From assembly GCA_029216955.1 (NCBI GenBank), contig JANAVB010012123.1, forward strand, positions 1 to 64,000: a DNA stretch of 64,000 nt. Reading direction: 5' to 3'. The translations under genes were made by a program, and so were the position numbers. Below, in pieces: positions 1 to 14,234 of this stretch. How positions within the stretch are numbered: position 1 is the first letter of the stretch; each line of letters opens with the position of its first letter. This DNA is from Iris pallida. Its lineage: Eukaryota; Streptophyta; Magnoliopsida; Asparagales; Iridaceae. The notes under the pieces were generated by a model. That model ran no database searches and was not told where the DNA came from. It saw only the letters and a list, made by a program, of their open reading frames with translations.

Positions 1-332
1 ATCCAACCAAACATGTCGGCGATGGGCCCCATGAGTTGTTGTATGCCTATTTCATGAACTGAACACTCAAGTATGGTGGGCATGCAGTTCCACCTCCCAA
101 TTCCAGTGAACCAAACCTCTTCTAAGAGGAACTTGGCATCAGCAGTCAGAGTTACATTGGCCCTTATTTCTAAAAAGTAAAGTGGGCTTATCTTAGTCCT
201 ATCATATTCAATATTGTATTCTGATATGTTTCTCAGTAAAAAAAAGTTATTATTGTAAGAATCGAACAGTTATATGTTGCTTTCCTTCTAAATTTCCATT
301 ATAGAAAATTAGAAATTAATATTTCATGACAG
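1..332 (+). other. Intron sequence upstream of first visible exon
   Basis: No coding segment of the RER gene is recognisable. All frames are short, and the only firm signal is the splice acceptor at 331-332. It is treated as the 3' part of an intron that starts outside the window. Confidence 0.5.
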
Positions 333-462
333 AATTGATGGCGGAAGCTTAAAGTCTTACACGTCCCACTGGGCACCTGAGCGTTGGCAAGAGTATGAAC
401 CTCTTTTAAATTACTGTCGTGATAATGGAGTCAAGCTAGTTGCTTGTGGCACTCCGCTCGAG
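333..462 (+). CDS. RER6: RER gene exon (DUF399 part)
   Basis: This exon follows an AG at 331-332 and is followed by GTAATA at 463. The first base completes a codon split with an exon outside the window. The 43 codons then read [20 protein letters not shown] and continue to LVACGTPLE. The exon ends on a complete codon, so it joins in phase to the exon at 38310. Confidence 0.85.
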
Positions 463-2251
463 GTAATATGTACTTGTAGTTTGATTATGATATAAGAAAC
501 CTAATTTCATTCATCATCAGCTTATGAGAAAGTCAGAGAGGTTCCTGATAAATACTATTGATGAACGTGCACTGCTTATTGTAAACAAATTAACAATATA
601 TGGATAATTATTGTTGATGCCTAACATGCAGTTGGATTGATATTTTGAGAGTTAATATTGAGCTGCATGGGTTTACTGATATAACTTTCAAACACTTACA
701 TTTGGCCAGATCTCCTTGTCCCATCTTTGTCTCATTTTTTTTACTACACTTAAATGGTCGTTCTTGACTTTATGACACTGATTTTACATAACTTGCATTT
801 GGCTATGAGTCTCTAAGGAAAATACCAAGTAACTTCATAAAATGTCGAAGGAAATTACAAGAGAAACCTGAGATCACAATTATGAAAATAAATGCTTAAG
901 CCATCAAGCAATGAGCTCATATGGGGCTATGTAGGACAATGTGCTGCTCATGTGAAGGGACGGAAACGGGATTCAGTAACGTGGGGGCTAATACAAATAC
1001 AGTATTTTAGAAAATTCCAAGTCCCAGTATCAGTATAACTAATGAACACTTTCATAACTTTTGTGTGGGTTGGAGAAAAGGGGGTGGGGGGTGGGGGTGG
1101 TTGGCAATACGCTAAGTATCGGGGGGGGGGGGGGGGGGTTGGCAATACACTATGTATCACCACACACTCACAAGGCCGTGCTTTGGGTCTGTCCCTGACA
1201 ACTGAAACAAAGTAACACCTTCATCAAGAATCTGCTTAGACTTCTTACTTTTATAACTGTAAAAGCCCCTTTAAACTATGTATGGTAATCTAGAATGAGG
1301 CTGACATTATAAGGAGCTCGCATGATCATGTAACCCAGGAAAGAAAAGAAAAAACTACTAAACCTAATGATAGTGTTATGATAAAAGGAGCTTCAAACAA
1401 TTATTAGTTGGTTCCTTAGAGGTCATGTAGAATTCCCTCAAACTGTGAAGAACAAAGATTGACATTATAAGTTGTCAATAAAATGTGACACATGTGACAT
1501 AGGCATTGAGTATCAAGTATCAACCTCATATACTAAGGTCCAGCTCTACAGATATAGCTCCTACATTGGTAAAATTTTGTGAGTGAAAGAAAAGTCATAA
1601 GCAAATATAGAGATAAAGCTTTCCCTAAAAATTTCTACTTTGAGAGCCCTTGACACATGCACAATTCACTCCCCACCTGTCAATGCCCACCCACCCGAAC
1701 CCCCCTTTTTAATTCATAGTCTTCATGACAACTATTATTCCTATGTTATTTCTTTCTTTGTGAAATATGTGCATGCAAATAGTATTAGTACAGAATTTCA
1801 TACACTTTTCATCGATGATGTTTATAAATTTACCCTTTCCAACAACTCACGCCTATTTATATGCTCTTTGACACCTATATATGATGACCCTCCATATGGC
1901 GGTCTTCATGACATTTATTCTTTGAGTGCATGGCGTCCTGGTCCATATGGCAGGCACAAAGTAGAAGAGGATTGGGTGGTTTTACTGATTCGAGTAGAGT
2001 TTGCGACATTATTGCTTAGATTAGGGCGCGGAAAAATCGAGGTGGGATGTGGTATATTGAAGCAGGAATCAGACTTGCTGCGTCGGTTTGGCATGTGTGG
2101 AGAGAGCGAAACAGACGAATTTTTGAGGGACTAACTACCCCCACTATAGGAAGTTTACACAATGTTGATTTTGATGTATCTGCTTTGAAGAGGCCTACGG
2201 AGTCTTGAAAGTGTGGAAGCTGTACTTGCCGTTTGATTATATGGTATTTAC

Positions 2252-2339
<88 letters not shown>

Positions 2340-5300
2340 TTTTGGAAAAAGGGTAAATTTTATTCCACTATCATCGCAATAAGGTTACAACATAGAGATA
2401 CAGTCCCAACTCAGGGGGACATTACTAGTACATCCGACTCAATGTTTTGAAGGATGTCCACTGGTGTAGTGGACAGCCCCTCATAATGCGCCGGTTCCTC
2501 TCCTTCCAGACATGCCAAACAGATGCAGCAAGTCTCAATCTGGCACATCTGGCCCAGCTCTGCTCCTGGCCCCTGCAATCACCAATCCACTTAAGGATTT
2601 CTCTGAAGTCCCGCTCCCTTCCAACCCCTCCCAAGTGTCTCCGGCTCTGCTCTGCCCAGATGCTCCATGCCACGTGGCACTGAAAGAACAGATGCCCAAT
2701 GGATTCATTCTCTGTCTCACACAAACACACTTAGGGTCAGGGACAGCGACCCCGAACCGAAGCAGTCGGTCCCTAGTGAGTAACCGGCCCAGCACCAGTT
2801 TATAAGCAGACAGTTGCATCTTCCTGGCAAGCCCCTTCCCCCAGACAAAGTCGTACTCCTCAATATCGTCGAAGTGGGGGCGAACAAGGTCGTAACAGCT
2901 GCTAAATCTGAACTCCCCCGCACCCTCCGAGCGGCCGGGAGGAGCCCAAACCCAGACATCAGACAGTGCCGTAGGAGTGATTTGCACCTGTCTGATCTCC
3001 TCACCTAACTGAGCAGTGAAACGATACTCCTCTGGCCTCCAGACCCCACTACTGATGATGTGCCTACAAGTCAGACCTCTGTACGCCACACCGGCCCTCT
3101 GGGGATCCAGTATCTCCAGAAGAGACTGACCTGAAATCCACGGATCGAGCCAAAGGTCCGTCTCCCCTCCCTCCCTCATCTTCCTCCGAATAGCCGTCCG
3201 AAGTACAGGACGGTTCCTCAGGATATGCTTGAAAGACACAGAGAAGTTGTTGTCAATTTCACATACCCAGAAGTTCCTGCCCCGGAGATACCGACTCCTC
3301 ATCCATGCCGACCAGAGAGAATCGCCCTGAAGAAATCTCCATGCCAGCTTGATCACCGCCGCCTCCCTGACAGAAACAAGGGATCGCAGACCCACACCTC
3401 CCTCCTTCCTAGGACGACAGAGCTGCTCCCAAGAGATGGCATGAATCCCCCCATGCCAAATGAACTTGGCACATATGCCCTCAATCTTTCTGATAGTAGC
3501 CAAAGGAACCATAATAGATTGGAGCCAGAACAAAACAATAGCCGAAATAACCGATCTAACCAGCTCAATACGTCCTCCAAAAGATAGGCCAGCCGCCTGC
3601 CAGCCCTCTACCCTCCTCTGTGCAAAGTCCACCAGACTCTGACATTCACGGTCCTTTGCGTAGTTGACGGAAAGGGGCACCCCCAGATATTTCACCGGGA
3701 GGTCCCCCTTTTCCACCCCAAGCTTCAGGGCCCGCTCCTCCTTCAAAGTGCAAGAGTTGCTGAAGTAAACTTTGCTCTTGTTCCTATTTAACCGAAGGCC
3801 CGATAGCTGTCCGAACTCTTCCATCACTGCCGCAAGCTCCCTCATCCCTCGCATGGAAGGCCTCAACAAAACCAATAGGTCATCCGCATATATGAGATGT
3901 GAGACCACCGGAAAGACCCTGCTGTATATCGGTACAATCCTCTCCCGATGCACCGCGATGTCCATCAAACAGGTGAAATACTCCATCACGAGGGTGAATA
4001 GGTAGGGGGAAAGCGGGTCCCCCTGCCGAAGCCCCCTGCTGCTGCCGAAGAACCCGTATGGAATACCCTGAATGAGGACCGAGAAAGTAGGAGAGGTGAT
4101 GCACTCCCTGACTCTGTCCACCCATGTCTCGGAGAATCCCATCGCACCCATCAAATGACAGAGGAAGTTCCTGTTGACGGTGTCATAGGATTTCCTCAAG
4201 TCGAGCTTCACACAGGCTTCATCCCTCCAGGCTTGTGGAACTCCCGAATCAGCTCATGAGCCAGCAGGCTATGCTCCGCAATAGACCGCCCCTTGATGAA
4301 TGCCGCCTGATTCCGAGAAACCAGGCCCTGCATAGCATCCTCCATCCTCCTGCACATAAGATGAGTAATTATTTTATACAAATAATTACAGCAAGCAATC
4401 GGTCGAAAGTCAGCAAGAGATGTCGCCCCCTCCTTCTTGGGCACTAGCGTCAGGAAGGTGTGGTTCAGCTCCTTCAGGAGCTTGCCCGTATCAAAGAACT
4501 CATGAACAGCCTCAAGGACCTGGTCCTTGATGGTACCCCAATGACGCTTGTAGAAGCCACTGGAGAAACCATCCGGCCCAGGAGACTTGGAAGCATCAGC
4601 CTGCATCACAATAGCCTCCACCTCCGCCATCCGGATAGGAGCCATAAGAAGACTATTGCCATACTCCGTAATCAACGTCTTCGTAGTCAGCTGCGGGAAT
4701 ACCGAAGGATAGTCCGTCTGATGATAGAGCTCAGAGTAGAACCGGACAGCCTCCTCCTGGATAGCAACCTGGTCTGACACAAGACGCCCGTCCCTGCCAA
4801 TCAGTCTCTGAATACGGTTTCGATGCTGGCGAGCCCTGATGACATCATAGAAGAATTTGGTGCAGCGATCCCCATCCTTGAGCCAGGAGCATTTGGCCCG
4901 TTGGGCCGCACTAATCTCCTGCTGAAGCCGCAAGGTGTTGACCTCAGCCGCCAACTTCTTCTCTCTAGCCGCCATCTCCCCACTCATCATGTCGCCCTGA
5001 AGATCTGACTGCAGGTCTCTCAACTCCGCCTCCTTCTCCTGTAAGGAAGTCCGGGGAAGAGCCCTCACCCAGTCTCTGATGGCGCGTTTGGTCTTCTTCA
5101 GCCTGTGAACCATACAAAACTGGGCAGTGCCGACCGCCTCCTGGCAAAGACCTCCCGCCACAGTCTCCTCATAGCCAGCCGATAGGAACCAACTGTTGTC
5201 ATACCGGAACTGACGGGCTCTCCATCTGGGACTCTCCACGACGCGCACCAGGATCGGCGAGTGGTCACTGGTCCCCGCAGGGAGCCCCTCAGCCACAGAA

Positions 5301-7906
5301 GAGGGGAAAAGGCGGAACCAATCACTGTTCCCCAAAGCATGATCAAGCTGGCATGCCACCCTGTCCACCACCGCCTTGTTGTGCCATGTCCATATGTGTC
5401 CTACCCTCTCCAGATCCCTGAGCCCGGACTGGAGCAGGCAAGACTGAAAATCTGACAGGATCTGGTCCGGGACCGGCCGCCCCCCCCAGCTTCTCCCCCC
5501 TGTATAGCGTAGCATTGAAGTCTCCCATAATAAGTAAGGGGAGATGACGATGCATTGCTAAGGAACTCAGCCTGATGATGTCCTGCCACAGGGTCTCCCG
5601 GCGCCTCCTGTCGTTGTGCCCGTAGACAGCACCAAGTAAGAATCGGAACCCACCCTTGTTGGTGAAGGAGATAGCCACCAGTTGGTCGGACATGAAAACC
5701 TCCTCTCCCTCCCAACTAGCTCCATTTCATCTAACCCAGATCCTCGCCATATCACAAAGACCAAGGTTGTAGAGCTGGACCCAGTCCGTAGGAGTTCTAC
5801 GGGACAGGGTCTTCGCCCCCCGATCTTAGTCTCTAGTAAGATCGAGATTTCACACTTTTCCTTCCTCAGCACCTCACTAATCTCCCTCCATCTCCCCAGA
5901 GAACACCCCCCCCGGACATTCCAGGCAAGGGCCGACATCTAAACCGCGGGTGGGGTCCCCTGAACATCCTCTGAAGGGGCACCCGGGGAGAGTGCAACCT
6001 CCATATCTCTGGTATCCTCATCTCTATCCCCCTGAAGAAGAAGGGGCAGAGCAGGGGCCGCAGCCCCTTGTGGGTCCCCCCGAGGGGGAGGCTGAGCTAG
6101 GTCCATCACCCATTTAGGATTGACCTTCCACACTCTCTCCGTCCCACCCTGTCCGCTGTCCTCACTATGTGACTCCGTAGCCTGGCGCTTCCGACTGTAA
6201 ACCTGAAGAGCTAGCATGTCTTTATCTCCATTTCGCCTGTCCTCCTGTCCCATACTCCTGGTGGTCATGGTCCTCGTCCCCATATACTCAACCATCGCTC
6301 CAGCAAGAACCTCCGTTGGAGACCCCTCATATTCCCCAGAGATGGGGGAAGGGTCAGCTTCCATCTCATCCTCCATCAAGCCCACCTGGTCAACAACAGG
6401 GGAGTCATCTGCACCACCTGCCTCCTGCCCTACCTCCTCCGTCACCACCTCAGAAGCACCTCCACGCCTACAAGCACTCGGGAGATGCCCAAAGCAGGCA
6501 CACGCCGGACATCTGGGGGGAACTCACTCATACTCTACCTTCTGCATAAGGAACTGGCCAGAAGGGGTCCTGTACTTTAACTGCTCAGGCAGGTCCAACC
6601 TGGCATCAATCTCCACAAATACCCGAGCATACATCAATCTAGACCGGAAGGTGGTGGCTTCATCTGCCTTAATCGGCTTGCCAATGAGGCTGGCAAGTCT
6701 CATAAGGAGGGGGATACTCCAGAAGCGAACCGGGAACTCAGGAAACCGAACCCACACAGGCACCGCATTAAGCACCTCCTTCTCACACCTCAAGTCGGGA
6801 GTCCATTGCTTCAGAATAATGAGGCGGCCGTCAAACGTCCAAGGCCCTCCCTGGAGTATCCGAGTCACATCTTCTGCCAACCCAAATTTAACGAAGTAGA
6901 AGCCGTTTTCCTTGGAGAAGAACTCCATGCTACCCTTCGGCCGCCAGACTCTGTCCGCATATCCTCGGATCTGCCCATAGAAGGGCTTGCTCCCCAACAC
7001 ATATAGCACTAAAGTATTCTCCCAGAAAGCCGTCACCTTCGCCACTTCGTCGGCCGGGAAGTCGGCGCAGAGCTCACCCCCAATCGCCATAGGTGCAACA
7101 TACTCCATCGATGCCGGAGACTTGGCGACCCCCACCTTGCATGCATCTGCCCAGGAGACATGCCGCGGGCCCGAACTCCGAGGTGGAGTCGTCGGGGTTG
7201 GCCGGGCACTCATGTTCGCAGCAGTCCCTCTCCCCCCGATAACTGGGACAGCCGTCCCGGCTGACCCCTTCGCACGAGGCCGCCACGCAATCCTGGCTTG
7301 TCCCTCCCGTTCCCTGGAGTGTGCCTGACCCACCGTTGGACCCGTTCTCCTGGCTATCCCCGCCCTCCTGTCCGATCCCTGCGTATAAGCTGAGCCTCTC
7401 CTAGCCTCAGGGATCTGCGATCGTTGCCCTCCTCCTCGCCTTACCCTTCGATTCTGGACCGTAGTCCAAGCCCCCTCCTCATCCTCCAATCCCGACGATG
7501 TCCTTTGGGCGGTGAACACCATCGAGGAGGCCCCGGGGGCCACCGCCGTCGAACACCCAGCCGAACCCGTGCTCGGATGAGAAGCCGCCGTCCGCAGCCC
7601 TCCCCGGCCACCCCTCCCGCCTGGGGAGGGTCGCCGGCAGCCGCCCGCTCCCGGGGGAGGGTCGCCGGACCTCCCCGGTCGGCCCGCTGGTCTCCAGCAC
7701 CCTCGCGCGGGCGAGCAGCCGCTGCTGCGCACGTCGCCGGCGGCCGGCAGCCTCCGACCGCCTCCCGCCGGTCGCCACCGACCGCCACCGCCACCCCCTT
7801 GCCTTTCCCCCGGTCGGGAGGCGGTTGGCCGCCTCCACACCACGATTTGGCGATGCCCTAGCAGAGCTAGGGTTTCTGGATTCTCCCGCAGCCGCCATAT
7901 ATATGG

Positions 7907-7953
<47 letters not shown>

Positions 7954-8050
7954 AATGACCTCTAGCCTAGTGGTTAAGAGAGATGCATGCGGCCCAAGTG
8001 GTCAGAGTTCGAGCCCCAGTGGAGGCGAGTTCGCCACAATTACCCATTGC

Positions 8051-8100
<50 letters not shown>

Positions 8101-9540
8101 GTAAGGATGCGTATATCTTGACTCTCCAAACTTTGTGTAAGCGGGAACCTTCTGGCACTACAACTTCCTTTTTGACACCTATGTATCATGAGAAAAAAAG
8201 ATTTTCTCCTCAAGTAGGTTATTTTACTCCAACTATGCCCAAGGAAATGGCATTTGCATGGCTACCACAAATATGCGGTAGTCCGAGTCAATAATAGGGG
8301 GCATTTTGCTATCGAGGAGTTATTTTCATTTACTATGTTAAGAACATTTTTAGTACTTTCAGCTGAAGAAATTCATGCCTATTTCTTTGGATTGTTCAAG
8401 TAAGGCCTTTCTTTAATTTTTGCATGTTATTATCAAACCTTGCAGTAAGGCTCTATAGAAAATTCCCTCATTCACAATCTTTCTAGTTTAGTCATTTTCA
8501 TAGCGAAATTTCTGTGAACACACAAAGGTAAATTCCTGGTATAGCTTAGAAAATGGATAAAATTATTGTTGCGAGTTAGTATCTTTATTCTTCCAGTAAA
8601 ATTGGTCGACTCTCTTTGTCTGTCTATGAGATCATGGTTCTTAAATGTATTATAAATATTTCCCGTGGGATATTGACACTACGTTGTTCTGTAATTGATA
8701 TTTAACTTTTAAGGTGACACATTTTGTTGGTTGCTTGTAAGGGTTCTATTTCTGGCCTATGACATTCCTTCTACTTTGGTACAATCCACTTCAGCCTCTG
8801 ATCATGTGTACGTCTTACTCAATTGTTTAGTAGCCAACTTTTTTTCCTATGGATTGGTGAATGCGACTTTAGCTCAACATAATGTAACAACGAAATAAGT
8901 ATTAGTCAACTTTGCTCTCTACATTTGCAATAGTTTTGAGCCTATATCTATTTAAACATCTTGAAATTTTACTTCCCTCCAACCCTCGTTACCTTGTTAT
9001 TTCAACCTGTTTTGAATACAAATTAGGTATCTTGTATTGAAGATTCTGCACTTCTTTTTTCAATTTTTGTATTGTTTTCTGTGAGAAAATAAGAGCCTTT
9101 ATGTTCATATAAACATATTTTGAATCTTTGATAACCATTATGTTTGGATGGCTTCAAGGTAGCAATATATTGTGAAAGCACTACCAAATAGATAGCATAT
9201 GGAACTGTGTTTTAACTGCATCTTACTAACTCTATCCATGCTGCTTTTCTTTGTGCTTATGGATTTTTAATTAGTTGGATGAAAGTGGAGTATATGAAAC
9301 GTAACTTCAAAACAGTTTTTGGTTAATGGTAACCCTGACTGATATTTTGATGGTGCTTTAGGCTGTGTTTGGCTTGTAAGAAAATGGGGGAAAGGAAAGA
9401 GAAAATGAAAAAGAAAGAGAAAAGGAAAAGAAAATCTTTTGCGTGTTTGGTTGATGAAGAAATTCAAAAAGAAAATCAACAAATTTTATTTGAGAAAAAT
9501 AGAGAAGAGAGGGAGATGCGAGAGAAAGAGAGAGTTGGAG

Positions 9541-9585
<45 letters not shown>

Positions 9586-10461
9586 GAGAGAGGTGGAGAG
9601 AGAAAAAGGAATCCCTCCAACTTAGGAGTGAAAAAATATTGAAAAATTATGTTAGTTATTTTCTCCCACTTTGATCTTCTTTTTAACTTTCTTCCCTAAC
9701 CAAACACTCAAAACGGATTTTCACTTTCTTTTTCCTTTCGTTTCTCCCACTTTCTCGTAAACCAAACACAACCTTAATGTTATTAGCTGGGGAACACCCC
9801 ATCCTTTTCACAAAAACACTTCAAAAAAGAAAAGGAAAACAGGTAACTGTTTCACAATTCACATGGATCCTCAAGAGATGTGTAAGGGCAATTGTTTTCG
9901 TTACTTGGGCCGACCATTCATCGGGATAGCAAGATCGAAAAAATGTTGTCTGATGTTTAAAGATTAAAAATGCAGGGTGTGTCGGCAATACTAATTCAAA
10001 TCTCATTAAGTAATCTAATCTACTTACCATGTATAATTGAAGCAATCTTATTCGATGGTTGAATTGTATGCTAAGGTCGGAAGGTCTACACTAGTTAACT
10101 TAATATACATGGAAAGTATGAGTCATATGGTCAGTTAGTTGTAAGCTATAAGAGGACCATGTTCTTGACGTGTATAAGATACAAAAATAAGAAGAGAAAA
10201 AGAGAGAAAGGAGAGTTACCTCCTGTAGCATATAGCTAGGAAAGAGTATTTTATATTAAGTTTGATATTTTATGAAGTTTTGCTTGTGTATTGGTTGGTT
10301 CTTTACAAAACAATAGTTGTTAGATCCAAAGTTGTATTGGATTATTGTATTAAAACATGGTATCAGAGCTAAGGACAAAGCAAAAAAAAATCTTGGTGGT
10401 CGTCTTCAGAGCATCAAGTTTTTCGATGTTGGCAGTGCATCAATTCAAGAAAGATGGAAGA

Positions 10462-10548
<87 letters not shown>

Positions 10549-10645
10549 ATGACCTCTAGCCTAGTGGTTAAGAGAGATGCATGCGGCCCGAGTGGTCAGG
10601 AGTTCGAATCCCAGTGGGAGCGATTCCAGAAACAATTTACCTGGT

Positions 10646-10704
<59 letters not shown>

Positions 10705-13700
10705 GAAAAAGGCACTTTGTACATCTAATAATTTGAAGAGTCTACAGATCAGATCTTGTGGGAGACTTGAAGTTCTCTATCACTTTTACATCAAATTATA
10801 TGTTGTGAATCACCCCAATAATGAGCGTAGTCACCAGCTCAAAAACTCTATTGTTTCTTTCCTTCCATATATGCCAGACCGCGGCCGCCAACCGAATCCT
10901 TGATGTTTTGTACCACTGGGAACCCCGATTCCTTTCAGCCATGATATCTGCCACCTCCTCCCTCCAACTTCGGGAACCATGAGTCTCTATGTTGAGCTGA
11001 GCACACTGATGCTGCCAAATGGATGATGAGAAGGAACATCTAAAGAATGTGTGCTCCATAGATTCATGATCTAGTTTGCACAACTCACACAATGGTGATG
11101 GAATCTGCACACCAAACCTCACCAGGCGGTCCCGAGTAAGCAACTTCTCAAGACAGTTTGTATAAGCAAAATTGTATTTTGGAAGTCACCCCTTTGGTCC
11201 AAACCACCGAGGCCAGCTCCATGGGAGGGTGAACCTCCCTAATAGACTCATAGATAACCGATTGGAGAAAGATGTGCTATCCAGTGTGTGTCCATACCCA
11301 TCGATCCTCTTCCAGACTCTGAGTATCCACTTGGACCTCTTCAATTTTCTGCCGAAACTGTCGCGTCATAGGGTGAAGATCCGCTCTCCACACACCCTCC
11401 CGCAGAATAGCGCTCACCCGGGCCCTCCTTCCCGCCGCTGGCAACGCTTGCCAACCAACTCGATCCGCCAAGCTCTGATGGTTGATCCACGGATCCCACC
11501 ATAGGTCAGTAGTATCTCCATCTGTCATCACTCTGGAAATAAGTCCTTTTAATGTATTACGGTGAGAAAGTAAGTTCTTTCAAGTAATGGAGTCGTTGCT
11601 ATTGGCTCGGACTTCCCAGAAGGTCTGATCCTTCATATAACTCCCCTTCATCTAAACCGCCCACAAGGAATCCTGGACAAGAAATTGCCAAGTTTGTCTC
11701 AATTCCGCAGTCTCTCGTAGGGTCCGTAAGGACTGTAGACCGACACCTCCCTCCTCCCGAGGTCTGCATAGAGTCGTCCATCCTATAGAGTGTAAGCCTC
11801 ATTTCCAAATAAATTTAGCACATAGTCTTTCAATTTTGCTAATGGTCGCAGTCGGCAGCATGAGAGTCTGCAACCAAAATCGAGCAACGGCATAGATAAC
11901 GGATCGAACCAGCTCGATGCGTCCTCCAAAGGATAAGCTTTGGGCATGCCACCCCTCCAGCCGGCGATGTGCATAGTCCACCAGACTTTAACATTCGATC
12001 TCTTTGGCATAGTTGATAGACAACGGGATTCCCAAATATTTGACTGGTAAATCTCCCTTCTCAATACCAAGAAGTAAAGCCCTCTCTTCTTTCTGCTGAC
12101 AATGCTTGTTGAAGTAGGCCATACTCTTATCCTTGTTCAGTTGTAGACCAGTCAGTGAGCCAAACCGTTCCATAATCAAGTTCAAAGCCGCAATCCCATG
12201 ACGCGAAGGAACAAGAAAGACCAGTAAGTCATCCGCATAGATAAGATGGGATACCTGAGGATGCACCCGCTTGTACAGCGGGGTAATCTGACGTCTATGG
12301 ATCGTCACATCCATGAGCGATGTGAAAAACTCTATGACCAAGGTGAAGAGGTATGGCGATAGCGGGTCCCCTTGTCGAAGCCCTCTAGAACTGCTGAAGA
12401 AGCCATACGGCTGACCCCTGACTAGAACAGAAAACGAGGGAGTAGAGATGCAAACCCGAACCCTATCCATCCAAGTACGATCAAAGTCCATAGCAAGCAT
12501 AATATGGCACACGAAATCCCTATTGACAGAGTCATATGCCTTTCGCAGATCAAGCTTGACGCACACTTTATCTTCTCCAGTTTTGTTGAAGTCCCAAATC
12601 AGCTCATGGACAAATAGGTTGTTATCAGCAATAGACCGCCCCTTCACAAAAGCCGCTTGATTACTAGACACCAGATCCTGCATAATCCGTTCCATACGTC
12701 TGCACATCAAGTGAGTGATGATTTTATATAGAAAATTGCAGCAGGAGATAGGCCGAAAATTGCTAAGAGACGTCGCTCCTTCCTTCTTCGGAATAAGATT
12801 CAGAAATGTATGATTGAGCTCCTTAAGCAGCTTGTCGTTGTCGAAGAAGTCGCTGACAATATCCAGAACCTCCTCATTCAGAATATCCTAATGGACTTTA
12901 TAGAACTGGCTCCCAAAACCATCCGGACCAGGAGATTTATTTGGGTCCGCATGACGCACAATAACTTCAAGCTCCTATATCGTCACTGGTGCCAGCAGTA
13001 CATTGTTACCCAGTGGGGTAACTAGTCTCTTGCATACAATCTCCGAAAAGTCAGATAAATAAGAATTTTGGTTGTAGAGCTCAGTATAGTACCTGACTGC
13101 TTTCTCCTGTAATGTAACAGCGTTCACCACCTCTTTGCTATCTACTCTATAAAGCTTTGAAATGTAATTACGATGCTGGCGGACCCGGATGATATCATAG
13201 AATAACTTGGAGCATTTGTCACCATTACGCAATCAGCTACATTTGGCTCGCTGAGCCAGTTCGATCTCTTCCAGTGTGCGTAGAGCTCCCACCTCTCTAC
13301 AAAGATTCTGCTCCACCACTGCAAGGTCACTATTAAGAATGTCCTCCTGTAAAGCTATCTGCGCCTTCCGAAGCTGGTCTTCCTTGTCAGTGAGAGGGGT
13401 ATGTCGTGACCCTCTTGCCCAGAATTTCAAACCAGCCTTTACCCGCTTCAGCCTCTGAACCATGCGAAATTGGGGATTTCCCTCAACATGAGTGCTCCAA
13501 CCCGCCTGGAAAACCTCCGTATAGCCATTTATGCAGCTCCATTTGTTGTTGTACCTGAAATGACGTACCTTTTGAGAGGCTACCGTCGACAGATGGATGC
13601 GAACCGGTGAATAATCACTCGTGTCGGCTGGAAGACACTCAGCAACCATATCAGGGAACATTGAAAACCACTCCTGATTCCCTAAAGCACGGTCAAGTTG

Positions 13701-14166
13701 GCAAGCAACTCGTTTGTGGGTAGCTTTATTATGTCAAGACCAAATGTGTTCCGTTCTCTTCACCGCCTGCAGACCAGATCGTAGAAGGCAGCTTTGGAAG
13801 TCCTTCAAGACTCCATCTGGGACACGCCGTCCTCCAACTTTTTTGTGACTGAAGAGCAGGATATTAAAGTCCCCCATCAACAGCAGCGGCACATGGAACT
13901 GAGTTTCAGCTACAACACTGACTTGAAAGATCTCCTCCCATAAAGCCTTTCGAAACCGCCTGTCGTTGTTGCCATACACCACTCCCAAGATGAAAGTTAT
14001 TCCCCCTTATTAGTGAAAGACACAGCAATCAGTTGATCTGACAAATGTATTACCTGATTAGCCCAGCTTTTGCTGTCCCAGCTCACCCAGATACGTGCCA
14101 CCCCTCCTCCCCCCAAGTTATGCACCTAACCCCATTGATGCTGGATCCTTCGTTGTAGCAGTCTAG

Positions 14167-14234
<68 letters not shown>

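Larger units (their letters stand above)
2344..7898 (-). mobile_element. Full-length L1-type LINE (LINE-A)
   Basis: The element is about 5.55 kb. In order on the minus strand it has a short 5' leader with an AGCTCTGCTAGGG motif, a GC-rich ORF1, an ORF2 that begins directly after the ORF1 stop, and a 3' end GGAATAAAATTTACCC followed by poly(A) and (TA)n. Both ends abut (TA)n. ORF1 and ORF2 are both damaged, so it cannot move by itself. Confidence 0.92.

Noticed and set aside
1640..2134. 164-codon open frame on the plus strand
   Set aside because: Its second half runs through the LINE 3' fragment in part and the first half has no recognisable domain or start context. It is a chance frame.
2205..2450. 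Open frames made of alternating Tyr and Ile (also at 7967, 7983, 10317, 10357, 14163, 15102, 30159, 47351)
   Set aside because: They are translations of (TA)n microsatellites, which have no stop in one frame.
7951..8054. tRNA gene
   Set aside because: A and B boxes are present but a full cloverleaf with acceptor stem cannot be drawn, and there is a second copy at 10545 with a different 3' part. A SINE explains both.
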